Of a stretch of DNA of 7,902 nucleotides, positions 1-6,249 are shown in pieces. How positions within the stretch are numbered: the first letter of the stretch is position 1; every line of letters begins with the position of its first letter. The position numbers and the translations under genes are program-made. Origin of the DNA: Chloroflexota bacterium (GTDB lineage: Bacteria; Chloroflexota; Anaerolineae; UBA1429); assembly GCA_014360745.1 (NCBI GenBank), contig JACIWY010000156.1, forward strand, positions 1-7,902, given 5' to 3'. Under the pieces are notes generated by a model. It ran no database searches. It was not told the DNA's origin and saw only the letters and a program-made list of their open reading frames with translations.

Positions 1-35
1 AGCTATGAGCGCTGGCGCGCCGTGCTCCGACGCGC

Positions 36-41
36 TATACT
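36..41 (+). promoter_or_regulatory. Candidate -10 box upstream of the DUF3604 gene
   Basis: TATACT matches five of six bases of the sigma70 -10 consensus. It would place the transcription start near base 48, leaving a leader of about 24 bases with the ribosome binding site intact. No convincing -35 box is seen at 16-18 bases upstream, so this is weak. The true promoter could lie before the window, especially if an upstream gene ends at the TGA at 6-8 and is co-transcribed. Confidence 0.25.
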
Positions 42-61
42 CTTTGGAAACTGTATGCTTT

Positions 62-66
62 GGAGG
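62..66 (+). promoter_or_regulatory. Shine-Dalgarno site setting the DUF3604 start
   Basis: GGAGG lies five bases before ATG at 72. A TTG at base 60 is in frame and would add four residues, but it overlaps the Shine-Dalgarno site itself and has no site of its own. ATG 72 is therefore the chosen start. Confidence 0.75.
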
Positions 67-71
67 CGCCC

Positions 72-2183
72 ATGCGACAACATCTCGATCTCGGCACGGC
101 CCGCATCGAGCCCCCAGACCCCATCGTGGCCGGTTCTTACATCACCCTCACCTTTATATATACCGCCGGCCATCCCATCGACGACTCGGGCGCCATTCGC
201 ATCGTCTTTCGTTCCGTGGGCGATTTTGGCACACCTCAATTTAGCGACCCCCTCGCACCCAATTACTGCACCGTGCACACCGATGGCGATTGCCGCCTCG
301 TGCCCCGTTGGGATCCGCGCGGCAACCCACGGCCTTGGTGGCAGACTCTACAAATTGACATCAAGGGCGGCTATCTAGATCGCGGCCGGCAGATTGTGGT
401 CGTATTCGGCGACCGTTCCGCCGGCTCGCCGGGCTGGCGGGCGCAGACCTTTCGCGAGCGCAGTTTTGAGTTCAAGACCCTCGTCGACCCCATCGCCACC
501 TGCCTCTTTAAAGAGCTGCCGACGTCGCCAGTCGTCGAGATCGTCGCTGGCGAGCCGGTTCGCGCCATTTGCCTGGCTCCCTCGCAGGTGAACCTCGGCC
601 AGCCCTTTGACTATGCCCTCAAATTGGAGGACCGTTGGGGCAATCCGGTGGCCCTGCCACAACGCCTGCATCATGACGGCTTTGCAGAGCCGGGCCCACA
701 CACGGTGTCAGCCCGCGACCGGACGACCGGCCTTTGCGCCGAGAGCAACCCTATCGAGGTGCGGGCCTGGCCGGCACCCTACAACCGCTACTGGGCCGAT
801 ATGCACGGCCAATCTGAGGAAACGGTCGGCACCGATACCATCGATGACTATATGACCTTCGCCCGCGACATGGCTCTGCTCGATATCGTCAGCCACCAAG
901 GCAACGATTTCCAGATCAGCGACGCTTTCTGGCAGCAGATCAACGAGACCACCCGGCGCTATTATCAGCCGGGGCGCTTGGTCACTTTTCCCGGCTATGA
1001 GTGGAGCGGCAACACCCCCTTGGGCGGCGACCGCAACGTCCTCTTTGCCTCGGAGGGAGGAATCATCTCACACAGTTGCACCGATCTCCTACCCAACCAG
1101 GAGACCGCCTACTCCATCTCTTATACCGCCGACGAACTATTTCGCACCCTCCGCCGCCAAGCTCCTCCACAGCCCTTTGTCTTGGCCCACGTCGGCGGCC
1201 GCTACGCTGACCTGTCCATACACGATGAGGAGATCGAAATCGCCGTCGAGATTCACTCCGCCTGGGGCACCTTCGAATGGCTGCTGGAGGAGGCCCTGGA
1301 ACGCGGCTACCGCATCGGCGTGGTAGCCAACTCGGATGGTCACAAATGTCGACCGGGGGCCTCTTACCCCGGGGCCAGCACGTTCGGCTCGTTCGGGGGA
1401 CTGACCTGCGTATTGGCCTCAGAGCTAACCCGTGAAGCCATCGTTGCGGCCCTGCGCGCCCGACACTGTTATGCCACCACGGGCCACCGCCCCCTACTGG
1501 ACGTGCGCCTCGCCCTGCCCGATGGCTCACAGGTCCTAATGGGCGATTTGGTGCGCCTTAACAACGGGGAACCCCGTCTCGTCATCCATGTCGTGGGCAC
1601 GGCGCCCATCGAGGCCGTGCACGTGCGCAACGGCCTGCAAACCATAGGCATTTACAGGCCCTATGGCCCGGATGACCTTGGCCGCCGTGTCAAGGTGATC
1701 TGGAGCGGTGCCGAGGTGCGCGGACGAGCGCGCATGACGACTTGGGACGGATTTCTGCACATCGAGGGCAACGCCTTGGCGGATGTACAGCCGATCAACT
1801 TTTGGAACCCCGAACTCTTTCCCCGACGAACCCATCCGGAGCGTGTCGAATGGCACTCTGTTACCAGTGGGGGGCTCTGCGGCCTTATTCTCACTCTAGA
1901 TGAGCCGGGGCGGGGCACATTACAAATACACACCACCCAGGGGAATGTGAGCTGCCCTGTCAACGAGCTGGGATTAGAGCCGCGCACGTTCCCTTTCGGC
2001 GGGCTGCGCAAACGCATAGACCTGTATCGTCTGCCCGATGACGATGGGCGCCGCATATGGCGCGCAGAGCTGCCCCTGACCGCGCTTCGTGCGGGCGATA
2101 ACCCGCTTTACGTCCGCGTCGACCAGGAGGACGGCCACATGGCCTGGAGCAGCCCGATCTACCTCGTAAAGAGCAATGAATAG
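72..2183 (+). CDS. DUF3604-type PHP-like metal-dependent hydrolase, 703 aa
   Basis: The middle of the protein looks like the DUF3604 family, which is related to PHP-fold metal-dependent phosphoesterases. Likely metal ligands appear in order: ADMHGQ with D243 and H245, SHQGND around H275 and D279, PGYEW with E310, LAHVGG with H373, EIHSAWG with E393 and H395, and NSDGH with D422 and H424. That order and spacing fit a PHP-like barrel. Residues 1-230 are beta-rich and contain an Ig-like stretch at about 155-230. Residues from about 475 to the end form another beta-rich region. No signal peptide or membrane helix is visible, so it is probably cytoplasmic. The substrate is unknown; family members are mostly uncharacterised. 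The stop overlaps the GNAT start by eight bases, so the two genes are probably co-transcribed. The family call is from recalled motif patterns, not a search. Confidence 0.85.
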   Translation: MRQHLDLGTARIEPPDPIVAGSYITLTFIYTAGHPIDDSGAIRIVFRSVGDFGTPQFSDPLAPNYCTVHTDGDCRLVPRWDPRGNPRPWWQTLQIDIKGGYLDRGRQIVVVFGDRSAGSPGWRAQTFRERSFEFKTLVDPIATCLFKELPTSPVVEIVAGEPVRAICLAPSQVNLGQPFDYALKLEDRWGNPVALPQRLHHDGFAEPGPHTVSARDRTTGLCAESNPIEVRAWPAPYNRYWADMHGQSEETVGTDTIDDYMTFARDMALLDIVSHQGNDFQISDAFWQQINETTRRYYQPGRLVTFPGYEWSGNTPLGGDRNVLFASEGGIISHSCTDLLPNQETAYSISYTADELFRTLRRQAPPQPFVLAHVGGRYADLSIHDEEIEIAVEIHSAWGTFEWLLEEALERGYRIGVVANSDGHKCRPGASYPGASTFGSFGGLTCVLASELTREAIVAALRARHCYATTGHRPLLDVRLALPDGSQVLMGDLVRLNNGEPRLVIHVVGTAPIEAVHVRNGLQTIGIYRPYGPDDLGRRVKVIWSGAEVRGRARMTTWDGFLHIEGNALADVQPINFWNPELFPRRTHPERVEWHSVTSGGLCGLILTLDEPGRGTLQIHTTQGNVSCPVNELGLEPRTFPFGGLRKRIDLYRLPDDDGRRIWRAELPLTALRAGDNPLYVRVDQEDGHMAWSSPIYLVKSNE

Positions 2184-2859
2184 GACACAGATAAACACAG
2201 AACAACCCGATCTCGTCATCCGCCGTGCGACGCCGGCGGATGCGCCCATCGTGGCCGAGCTTATGCTCATGACCGGCGAGGAGCTCTTTCGCTACACATT
2301 TTATCGAGACCGGGCGCGAACGTTGCAGGTTCTACGCGCGCTCGTAGCGGAACCGGCGAGCTCTTTCACCTATCGGTGCGCCTACCTGGCCGAACTGAGT
2401 GGAGAGGTCGCCGGCCTTATCCACTTTATCGATCGCCTCGAGGCACAACGAAACGACCGGGCCATGGGCTCGCTGATGCTCAAACAGCTCGGCGTGTGGG
2501 GCACCTTGCAGCGGTTGCCCCGCTTCGCCACCCTGGCCGGATTGCTCGGGCGCGTCCCGGAGGACGGCGTTTATATCAACAACCTGGCGACGATCCCGGC
2601 CCATCGGCGGAAAGGAATAGCCACTCGTCTATTGGCCTTCTGCGCTCAAGAAACCCGCCGGCGAGGCCTATCGGTTATGGAACTGGACGTGATCATGGGA
2701 AACGCGCCGGCCATAGCCGCCTATCGCCGAGCCGGCTTTGTCGTGGTAAAAGAGATCCATAGCCGCGCCCTGCGCCGGGCTTATGGCTTCCCGGGCGCCT
2801 ATCGCATGCGCAAGGAACTCGGCCCAACCCCCATGGGCAGATCTGATCGAGCTTTATAA
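2176..2859 (+). CDS. GNAT-family N-acetyltransferase, 227 aa
   Basis: This is a GCN5-related acetyltransferase, which transfers an acetyl group from acetyl-CoA to an amine. The first family strand is at 13-30 (LVIRRATPADAPIVAEL). Motif A is at about 133-158, with the acetyl-CoA pyrophosphate-binding loop RRKGIA (R144, G147, A149) following NNLATIPAH. Motif B is NAPAIAAYRRAGF at 176-188. The length is above the usual 150-180 residues because a segment at about 88-130 (between the central strands) is extended; this may shape the acceptor pocket. ATG 2176 overlaps the preceding gene by eight bases and has only a weak AAAGAG upstream, which suggests translational coupling. The acceptor substrate cannot be inferred. 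The 69 bases after the stop (2860-2928) separate it from a convergent gene and contain only weak, bulged hairpins. Confidence 0.9.
   Translation: MNRTQINTEQPDLVIRRATPADAPIVAELMLMTGEELFRYTFYRDRARTLQVLRALVAEPASSFTYRCAYLAELSGEVAGLIHFIDRLEAQRNDRAMGSLMLKQLGVWGTLQRLPRFATLAGLLGRVPEDGVYINNLATIPAHRRKGIATRLLAFCAQETRRRGLSVMELDVIMGNAPAIAAYRRAGFVVVKEIHSRALRRAYGFPGAYRMRKELGPTPMGRSDRAL
2185..2204 (+). repeat. Two imperfect 10-base units (ACACAGATAA, ACACAGAACA)
   Basis: Two adjacent 10-base units, identical at eight positions, lie just after the stop of the DUF3604 gene. They encode residues of the disordered-looking N-terminus of the acetyltransferase. Similar ACACAGATAA tracts occur as dispersed intergenic repeats in several bacterial genomes, from general knowledge. 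Here there are only two copies, so chance is possible. Confidence 0.35.
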
Positions 2860-2928
2860 ACAGACAAAATCGGAGCCTCTTTGGGCCTCAATAGTAGCAC
2901 TATCTCGATGAACACCTCTATCCCTCCC

Positions 2929-3519
2929 TCACCAGTCACGCAGTCGTCGCGCCAGGGCCCTCCTCCCTTCCAGGCCGCTGATCACCAGCGCCAACCCGAC
3001 CAGTGCCCCGGCTACAAGCCACAGATGCGCACGCAATGCAGGCACGGCAGGCAGAATAACCGCCAGGGCCGCCACCACCAGGCCCAGTAAAAGCCAGCGC
3101 CCCACCGAAATCAGCACGGCCATCGTCAGATGATAGGTCGCTATGAGGAGCATCATCAAGATCGGTAGATCCAACCACCCCGCATGGGCGCTCCAACCAC
3201 GGGCGTCGGCCAAAAGCAACAACAAATACGACCATAGCAAACACCAGAGCAACACAACCCAGGTGCTGCGCAACAACAACGTCTCGCGCGTTCGCGCCCG
3301 GCCCAAAGCCCGTGCCTGGCTGCGCTCCCAATCATGGCCAACCCAAAGAGCCAACACCAACATGCCGATGAAAAGGGCCCAGGCCAGCCAACGCAGCCTC
3401 GTCAATAACTCCAGCGCCACCCCCCCCAACCCCAATGCCACACCGAGAGGAATGCTCAGCGCCCCATAGTGATCGTGGGCCTCGCTCTGCGCCTCTTGCA
3501 GCCACACCCAGATGCCCAT
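2929..3519 (-). CDS. Uncharacterised integral membrane protein, 196 aa
   Basis: I do not recognise this family. The protein is strongly hydrophobic, with about six likely membrane helices near residues 19-39, 43-61, 85-103, 117-137, 140-160 and 164-182. A charged loop lies between helices 2 and 3 (HDWERSQARALGRARTRE, 62-79), and an Arg-rich tail (RRALARRLRDW) probably faces the cytoplasm by the positive-inside rule. An acidic/His cluster (EAHDHY, 13-18) precedes the first helix. The open frame extends upstream to an ATG at 3570. I chose ATG 3519 because AGGAGG sits four bases before it, because the extra 17 residues are His/Trp-rich and unlike the rest, and because a candidate promoter overlaps the longer start. 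It is convergent with the acetyltransferase gene and divergent from the activase. A transporter subunit or small regulatory membrane protein are both possible. Confidence 0.7.
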   Translation of the reverse strand: MGIWVWLQEAQSEAHDHYGALSIPLGVALGLGGVALELLTRLRWLAWALFIGMLVLALWVGHDWERSQARALGRARTRETLLLRSTWVVLLWCLLWSYLLLLLADARGWSAHAGWLDLPILMMLLIATYHLTMAVLISVGRWLLLGLVVAALAVILPAVPALRAHLWLVAGALVGLALVISGLEGRRALARRLRDW

Positions 3520-3523
3520 CTCC

Positions 3524-3529
3524 CCTCCT
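3524..3529 (-). promoter_or_regulatory. Shine-Dalgarno site setting the membrane protein start
   Basis: On the minus strand AGGAGG is followed by GGAG and then ATG at 3519. It is a perfect anti-16S match with a short spacer of four bases. Neither upstream in-frame ATG (3570 or 3534) has a comparable site. Confidence 0.65.
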
Positions 3530-3560
3530 GCCATGTCGTGACCATGATGCCACTGCCGCC

Positions 3561-3589
3561 ATCGTACCATGTCAGAGTCCCACTCGCAA
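3561..3589 (-). promoter_or_regulatory. Candidate sigma70-type promoter for the membrane protein
   Basis: On the minus strand TTGCGA (3589-3584) and TACGAT (3566-3561) are separated by exactly 17 bases, each with four of six consensus matches. Predicted transcription would begin near 3554, downstream of the long-frame ATG at 3570 but upstream of the Shine-Dalgarno and ATG 3519. This agrees with the shorter start. The match is moderate only. Confidence 0.35.
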
Positions 3590-3614
3590 GCCGAATCAGG
3601 CCTAATGTATGTAA

Positions 3615-3643
3615 TTGACAGTTTTACCCCTCTCGCCTATCAT
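3615..3643 (+). promoter_or_regulatory. Strong sigma70-type promoter for the activase
   Basis: A perfect TTGACA (3615-3620) is followed after exactly 17 bases by TATCAT (3638-3643), five of six for the -10 box. It is the best promoter match in the window. Transcription would start at about 3649-3651, some 59 bases before the activase ATG. The spacer has a TTTTACCCC stretch. The candidate leftward promoter lies 26 bases away, back to back with this one. Confidence 0.7.
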
Positions 3644-3649
3644 CGTTCG

Positions 3650-3712
3650 ATGGATACTACATCGGGCGCCGAGGCTTTGGCCGCATTGCCATCAAAGCGA
3701 GATAAGCCATGA
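3650..3712 (+). CDS. Possible 20-codon leader ORF coupled to the activase
   Basis: A 20-codon frame starts at ATG 3650, exactly where the strong promoter predicts the transcript to begin, so it could be read as a leaderless start. It ends at TGA 3710-3712, overlapping the activase start as ATGA. The peptide begins MDTTSGAEAL and ends SKRDKP; it has no recognisable domain, membrane helix or run of one amino acid that would indicate classical attenuation. If translated, ribosomes terminating here could reinitiate on the activase, whose own Shine-Dalgarno is weak. The frame could be chance, since short frames are common in GC-rich DNA. Confidence 0.35.
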   Translation: MDTTSGAEALAALPSKRDKP

Positions 3713-4608
3713 AGGGGATTGTAACCAATATCCAGCGTTTTTCGATCCACGATGGTCCGGGGATTCGCACCACGGTCTTTATGAAGGGCTGCAACTTGCG
3801 TTGTTTCTGGTGTCATAATCCCGAGACTTTGGAGACCTACCCCGAATTGCAGATCTTTCCCGATCGCTGTATCGGTTGTGGAGAGTGTTTTCAACGTTGC
3901 CCAAACGAGGCCCACGTCATGCAAGACGGCCAGCGTATCTTTCGGCGCGAGCTTTGCCAAGGTTGTGGCACCTGCGCAGAGACCTGTTACGCTGAAGCCT
4001 TGGTGCTCGTGGGCGAGGAAATGACCGTCGAGGAAGTCGTCGACCAAGTGTTGCGCGACAAACCCTTCTACGAGACCTCTAACGGGGGGGTAACTCTTTC
4101 CGGCGGAGAGCCCTTGTTGCAATTCGACTTTGCCTATGCCATCCTCGAGCGTTGCCAAGCCGAAGGGATACACACAGCCATCGAAACGGCGGCCAATTTC
4201 CCCTGGGCGCGGGTGGCTGCCATCCTCCCCGTGACCGATTTGGTGATGATGGACATCAAATTGATGGACTCGCGGCGACACCGCGAATGCACCGGGGTGC
4301 CCAACGAGCGCATCCTCGAAAACGCTCGCCGATTGGGAGAACAGGACGTGCCCTTAATCGTGCGCACCCCCATCATCCCTGGGGTGAACGACAACGCCGA
4401 CGATGTGGCCGCCATCGCCCAATTCGTGGCCACGTTGCCCAACCTGCTCTATTACGAACTGCTTCCCTTCCATCCCATGGCCAAGAGCAAGTACGTCAGC
4501 CTCGATCTCGATTATCGGGCCAAGGACCTCAAATCCCCACCCGGTGAACAGATGGACGCTCTGACGCGCGTGGCCGCCGGATTCGGGATCACGGCCCGTC
4601 ACGGCTGA
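3709..4608 (+). CDS. Glycyl-radical enzyme activating protein (radical SAM, PflA-like), 299 aa
   Basis: Enzymes of this family use S-adenosylmethionine and a [4Fe-4S] cluster to make a 5'-deoxyadenosyl radical that installs a stable glycyl radical on a partner enzyme. The radical SAM motif CxxxCxxC is C28, C32 and C35 (CNLRCFWC), after the family signature RFSIHDGPGIRTTVF. Two inserted ferredoxin-type clusters follow: C54, C57, C60, C64 and C83, C86, C89, C93. These distinguish it from the shorter pyruvate formate-lyase activase and place it with the broader activases such as those for dehydratases, decarboxylases and C-C lyases. SGGEP at 131-135 is the SAM-binding motif; MDIKLMD (181-187) and RTPIIPGVND (219-228) are further family blocks. 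Full length and intact, it ends with tandem stops TGA TAA. The Shine-Dalgarno (GCGAG) is weak. No glycyl radical enzyme is encoded in the window, so the partner and substrate are unknown. Confidence 0.93.
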   Translation: MKGIVTNIQRFSIHDGPGIRTTVFMKGCNLRCFWCHNPETLETYPELQIFPDRCIGCGECFQRCPNEAHVMQDGQRIFRRELCQGCGTCAETCYAEALVLVGEEMTVEEVVDQVLRDKPFYETSNGGVTLSGGEPLLQFDFAYAILERCQAEGIHTAIETAANFPWARVAAILPVTDLVMMDIKLMDSRRHRECTGVPNERILENARRLGEQDVPLIVRTPIIPGVNDNADDVAAIAQFVATLPNLLYYELLPFHPMAKSKYVSLDLDYRAKDLKSPPGEQMDALTRVAAGFGITARHG

Positions 4609-4614
4609 TAAACT

Positions 4615-4656
4615 GCCTAAAACCTCGTCTTTGACATTCGGGCCGAGGTTTTGGGC
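4615..4656. terminator. Long hairpin between convergent genes, likely bidirectional terminator
   Basis: Bases 4615-4627 pair with 4644-4656 over 13 bp, including one G-T pair, around a 16-base loop. The core is CCTCG/CGAGG flanked by AAAA on one side and TTTT on the other, so either strand presents a GC stem followed by a short T run. It starts six bases after the activase stop and lies 54 bases beyond the anti-sigma stop. The large loop and short T runs are not ideal, but the position supports termination for both genes. Confidence 0.6.
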
Positions 4657-4709
4657 AAAAGGGGAACATCGAGAGTTGCCGCCCGTGGGCCAGCGCTTGA
4701 TACGAAAAC

Positions 4710-6248
4710 TTACGGCAGCGCCTTGTCTTCCACAGCCTCGGTGGGAGATGTCGGCGCTGCCGACGTATCGATGGCCGGCGTCGGCACTACATCGGCAGCC
4801 GGTGGCTTGGTCGGAGGTGGAGGATAAGCGGGCGGAGGCTCCGCCGGCGTGGGCGGAAGTGGGGTCGGTTCTATGGCGGGCGGCCTGGTGCTGATCGGCC
4901 TGGGCGTTCGTTGGAGAGTCGGCTGAGCCGTGGCGATAAAAGGTTTGGTGGGCAGCCCCGGGCCGCTATCCGCCGTGGGCGTGGGGCGGGCTAAGCGCGT
5001 CCTAATCGCCTCTTTGGTCAGGGCCAAATCCGGCGTCGGTTGGCGCGTGGCGATCGCCGTCGCCGGCAGTGGCGAACGAATCGCCGTGGGTCGCGGTTCC
5101 ACCTGACCGGCATCGAGGGTCGGCGTCCGCGGTAATTTGGTCACAGCCAGCGTCCTCAACGCTGCCCGCGTGGCAATGGCCCGCAATGTAGCCAGACGTT
5201 CGGGATCGATGGTGCGTTCGAGCGCCGGAGTCGGCGTCAAAGCGCGCTGCGTCGCCACCGTCGTAGCCGTAAGCTGCTTGGCCTCTCTGGTCTCTTGGAT
5301 AACGGCTACCGTTCGCACCAAATCGGCCGTGCGTTGAGCGACAATGGTGCTCAGCGCCGTCAGCGTGAGATGTCGGATATCTCGCGTGAGTGCCGGATAT
5401 GGATAGGCAAACATGGTAGGCGTCGGTGTCCGTACCACGACGACGGTAAGCACGGCGTAAGGGGAGGGCGCAAACGAAGGCTTTGTTTCCACGGTCGGAG
5501 ACGCCGCAGGCGGTGCGGAAGCAGAGGGCCTCGTCGGGCGCCATGTTGGCATAGCGCCGAGCGTCGGCGTGGGCTTGATGATGATCCGCCCCGCCTCTAA
5601 ACGCCCCTGGCTGGCATTGGCCTCGATTGCCACCACACTGCCTACCGTCGGCCATTGCCCTGGCGATAACTTGGGATCTACCCGAACCGGCAGTCCGGCG
5701 ACGATGACCACCCCGTCTTGTTCCTGCACCGCCTCGACCGGCCCTTCAAATTGCACTTGCGTCTCACGCCCCAAAGCTATCACCTGGCGGGCTTCCTCGC
5801 GCCGCCGCTCCGCCAATTCCGCGGTGTATTTCTGGCGCGCCTCCTCTCGCACCGTCAGGGCCAGGCGAATCTCTTCGCCGGCGCGCTTGACGCCGTACAG
5901 GGCATCCCCAGGCAACGCATCGGCCGCGACACGCCAAGCGCCGCCAAAGAGAACCAGCAATAGGACCAAACCGACAGCAAGAAGCTGCGGAACCGGTACG
6001 AATCGGGAAGTGGGGTGCGCCGCGGGCCGCTGCACGGTCCGCGCCTGAACTTGCTCGTAAAACCGGGGCGAGGGTTCGATCCGCTCTAAACCGCCCAACA
6101 AAGCATCTTGGGCCAGGTAAGTGGCAAACCGTTCTGCACAGTCGGCGCAAAGGGCCAAGTGCTCCTGAATTCTGGCGCGTTGCGCTTCATCCAGGTCGCG
6201 ATGCACGGCGAGCTCGCGTCGCACTTGAGCACAGCGCATGCGTGACAT
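4710..6248 (-). CDS. Membrane-anchored zinc-binding anti-sigma factor with Pro/Thr-rich outer domain, 512 aa
   Basis: This protein probably holds the ECF sigma factor encoded just upstream inactive at the membrane. The N-terminus has a zf-HC2/ZAS zinc motif: C6, then H30, C34 and C37 (HLALCADC). One membrane helix lies at about 88-105, placing the rest outside. Residues 110-160 (ALPGDALYGVKRAGEEIRLALT and a charged helix) resemble DUF5667. Residues 166-224 form a small beta domain resembling DUF5666. From 227 to 512 the chain is Pro/Thr/Ala-rich with many PTP motifs, interrupted by Thr-rich helical stretches at 286-336 and 349-371. The tail is unusually long for an anti-sigma factor. I chose ATG 6248 because a GGAGGGG site lies upstream at 6264-6258; ATG 6266 and 6257 are in frame but poorly placed. 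It begins one base after the sigma stop, consistent with coupling. Confidence 0.88.
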   Translation of the reverse strand: MSRMRCAQVRRELAVHRDLDEAQRARIQEHLALCADCAERFATYLAQDALLGGLERIEPSPRFYEQVQARTVQRPAAHPTSRFVPVPQLLAVGLVLLLVLFGGAWRVAADALPGDALYGVKRAGEEIRLALTVREEARQKYTAELAERRREEARQVIALGRETQVQFEGPVEAVQEQDGVVIVAGLPVRVDPKLSPGQWPTVGSVVAIEANASQGRLEAGRIIIKPTPTLGAMPTWRPTRPSASAPPAASPTVETKPSFAPSPYAVLTVVVVRTPTPTMFAYPYPALTRDIRHLTLTALSTIVAQRTADLVRTVAVIQETREAKQLTATTVATQRALTPTPALERTIDPERLATLRAIATRAALRTLAVTKLPRTPTLDAGQVEPRPTAIRSPLPATAIATRQPTPDLALTKEAIRTRLARPTPTADSGPGLPTKPFIATAQPTLQRTPRPISTRPPAIEPTPLPPTPAEPPPAYPPPPTKPPAADVVPTPAIDTSAAPTSPTEAVEDKALP

Positions 6249-6249
6249 G

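Noticed and set aside
1..59. Possible tail of an upstream gene (TGA at 6-8, or the open frame from base 1)
   Set aside because: Two codons before a stop are too few to support a gene, and the other open frame runs on into the DUF3604 gene in the wrong frame.
1063..1530. A 155-codon minus-strand frame inside the DUF3604 gene
   Set aside because: It is Arg/Gly/Pro/Trp-rich shadow sequence opposite conserved metal-site motifs.
2872..2890. Hairpin GGAGCC/GGCCTC as a terminator for the acetyltransferase gene
   Set aside because: Pairing needs a bulge and leaves only a few contiguous base pairs, and no T run follows on the plus strand.
3520..3570. Seventeen-residue N-terminal extension of the membrane protein from ATG 3570
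   Set aside because: It lacks a good ribosome binding site, overlaps a candidate promoter, and is unlike the rest of the protein, while ATG 3519 follows a perfect AGGAGG.
3640..4281. A 213-codon open frame on the minus strand opposite the activase
   Set aside because: The plus strand carries an intact activase with all its cysteine motifs. The antisense product has no recognisable features.
4710..5570. Anti-sigma C-terminal region as a separate secreted Pro-rich protein or a frameshifted fusion
   Set aside because: The frame is continuous from the zinc domain through the membrane helix to the tail, with no internal start or ribosome binding site that would suggest a separate gene.
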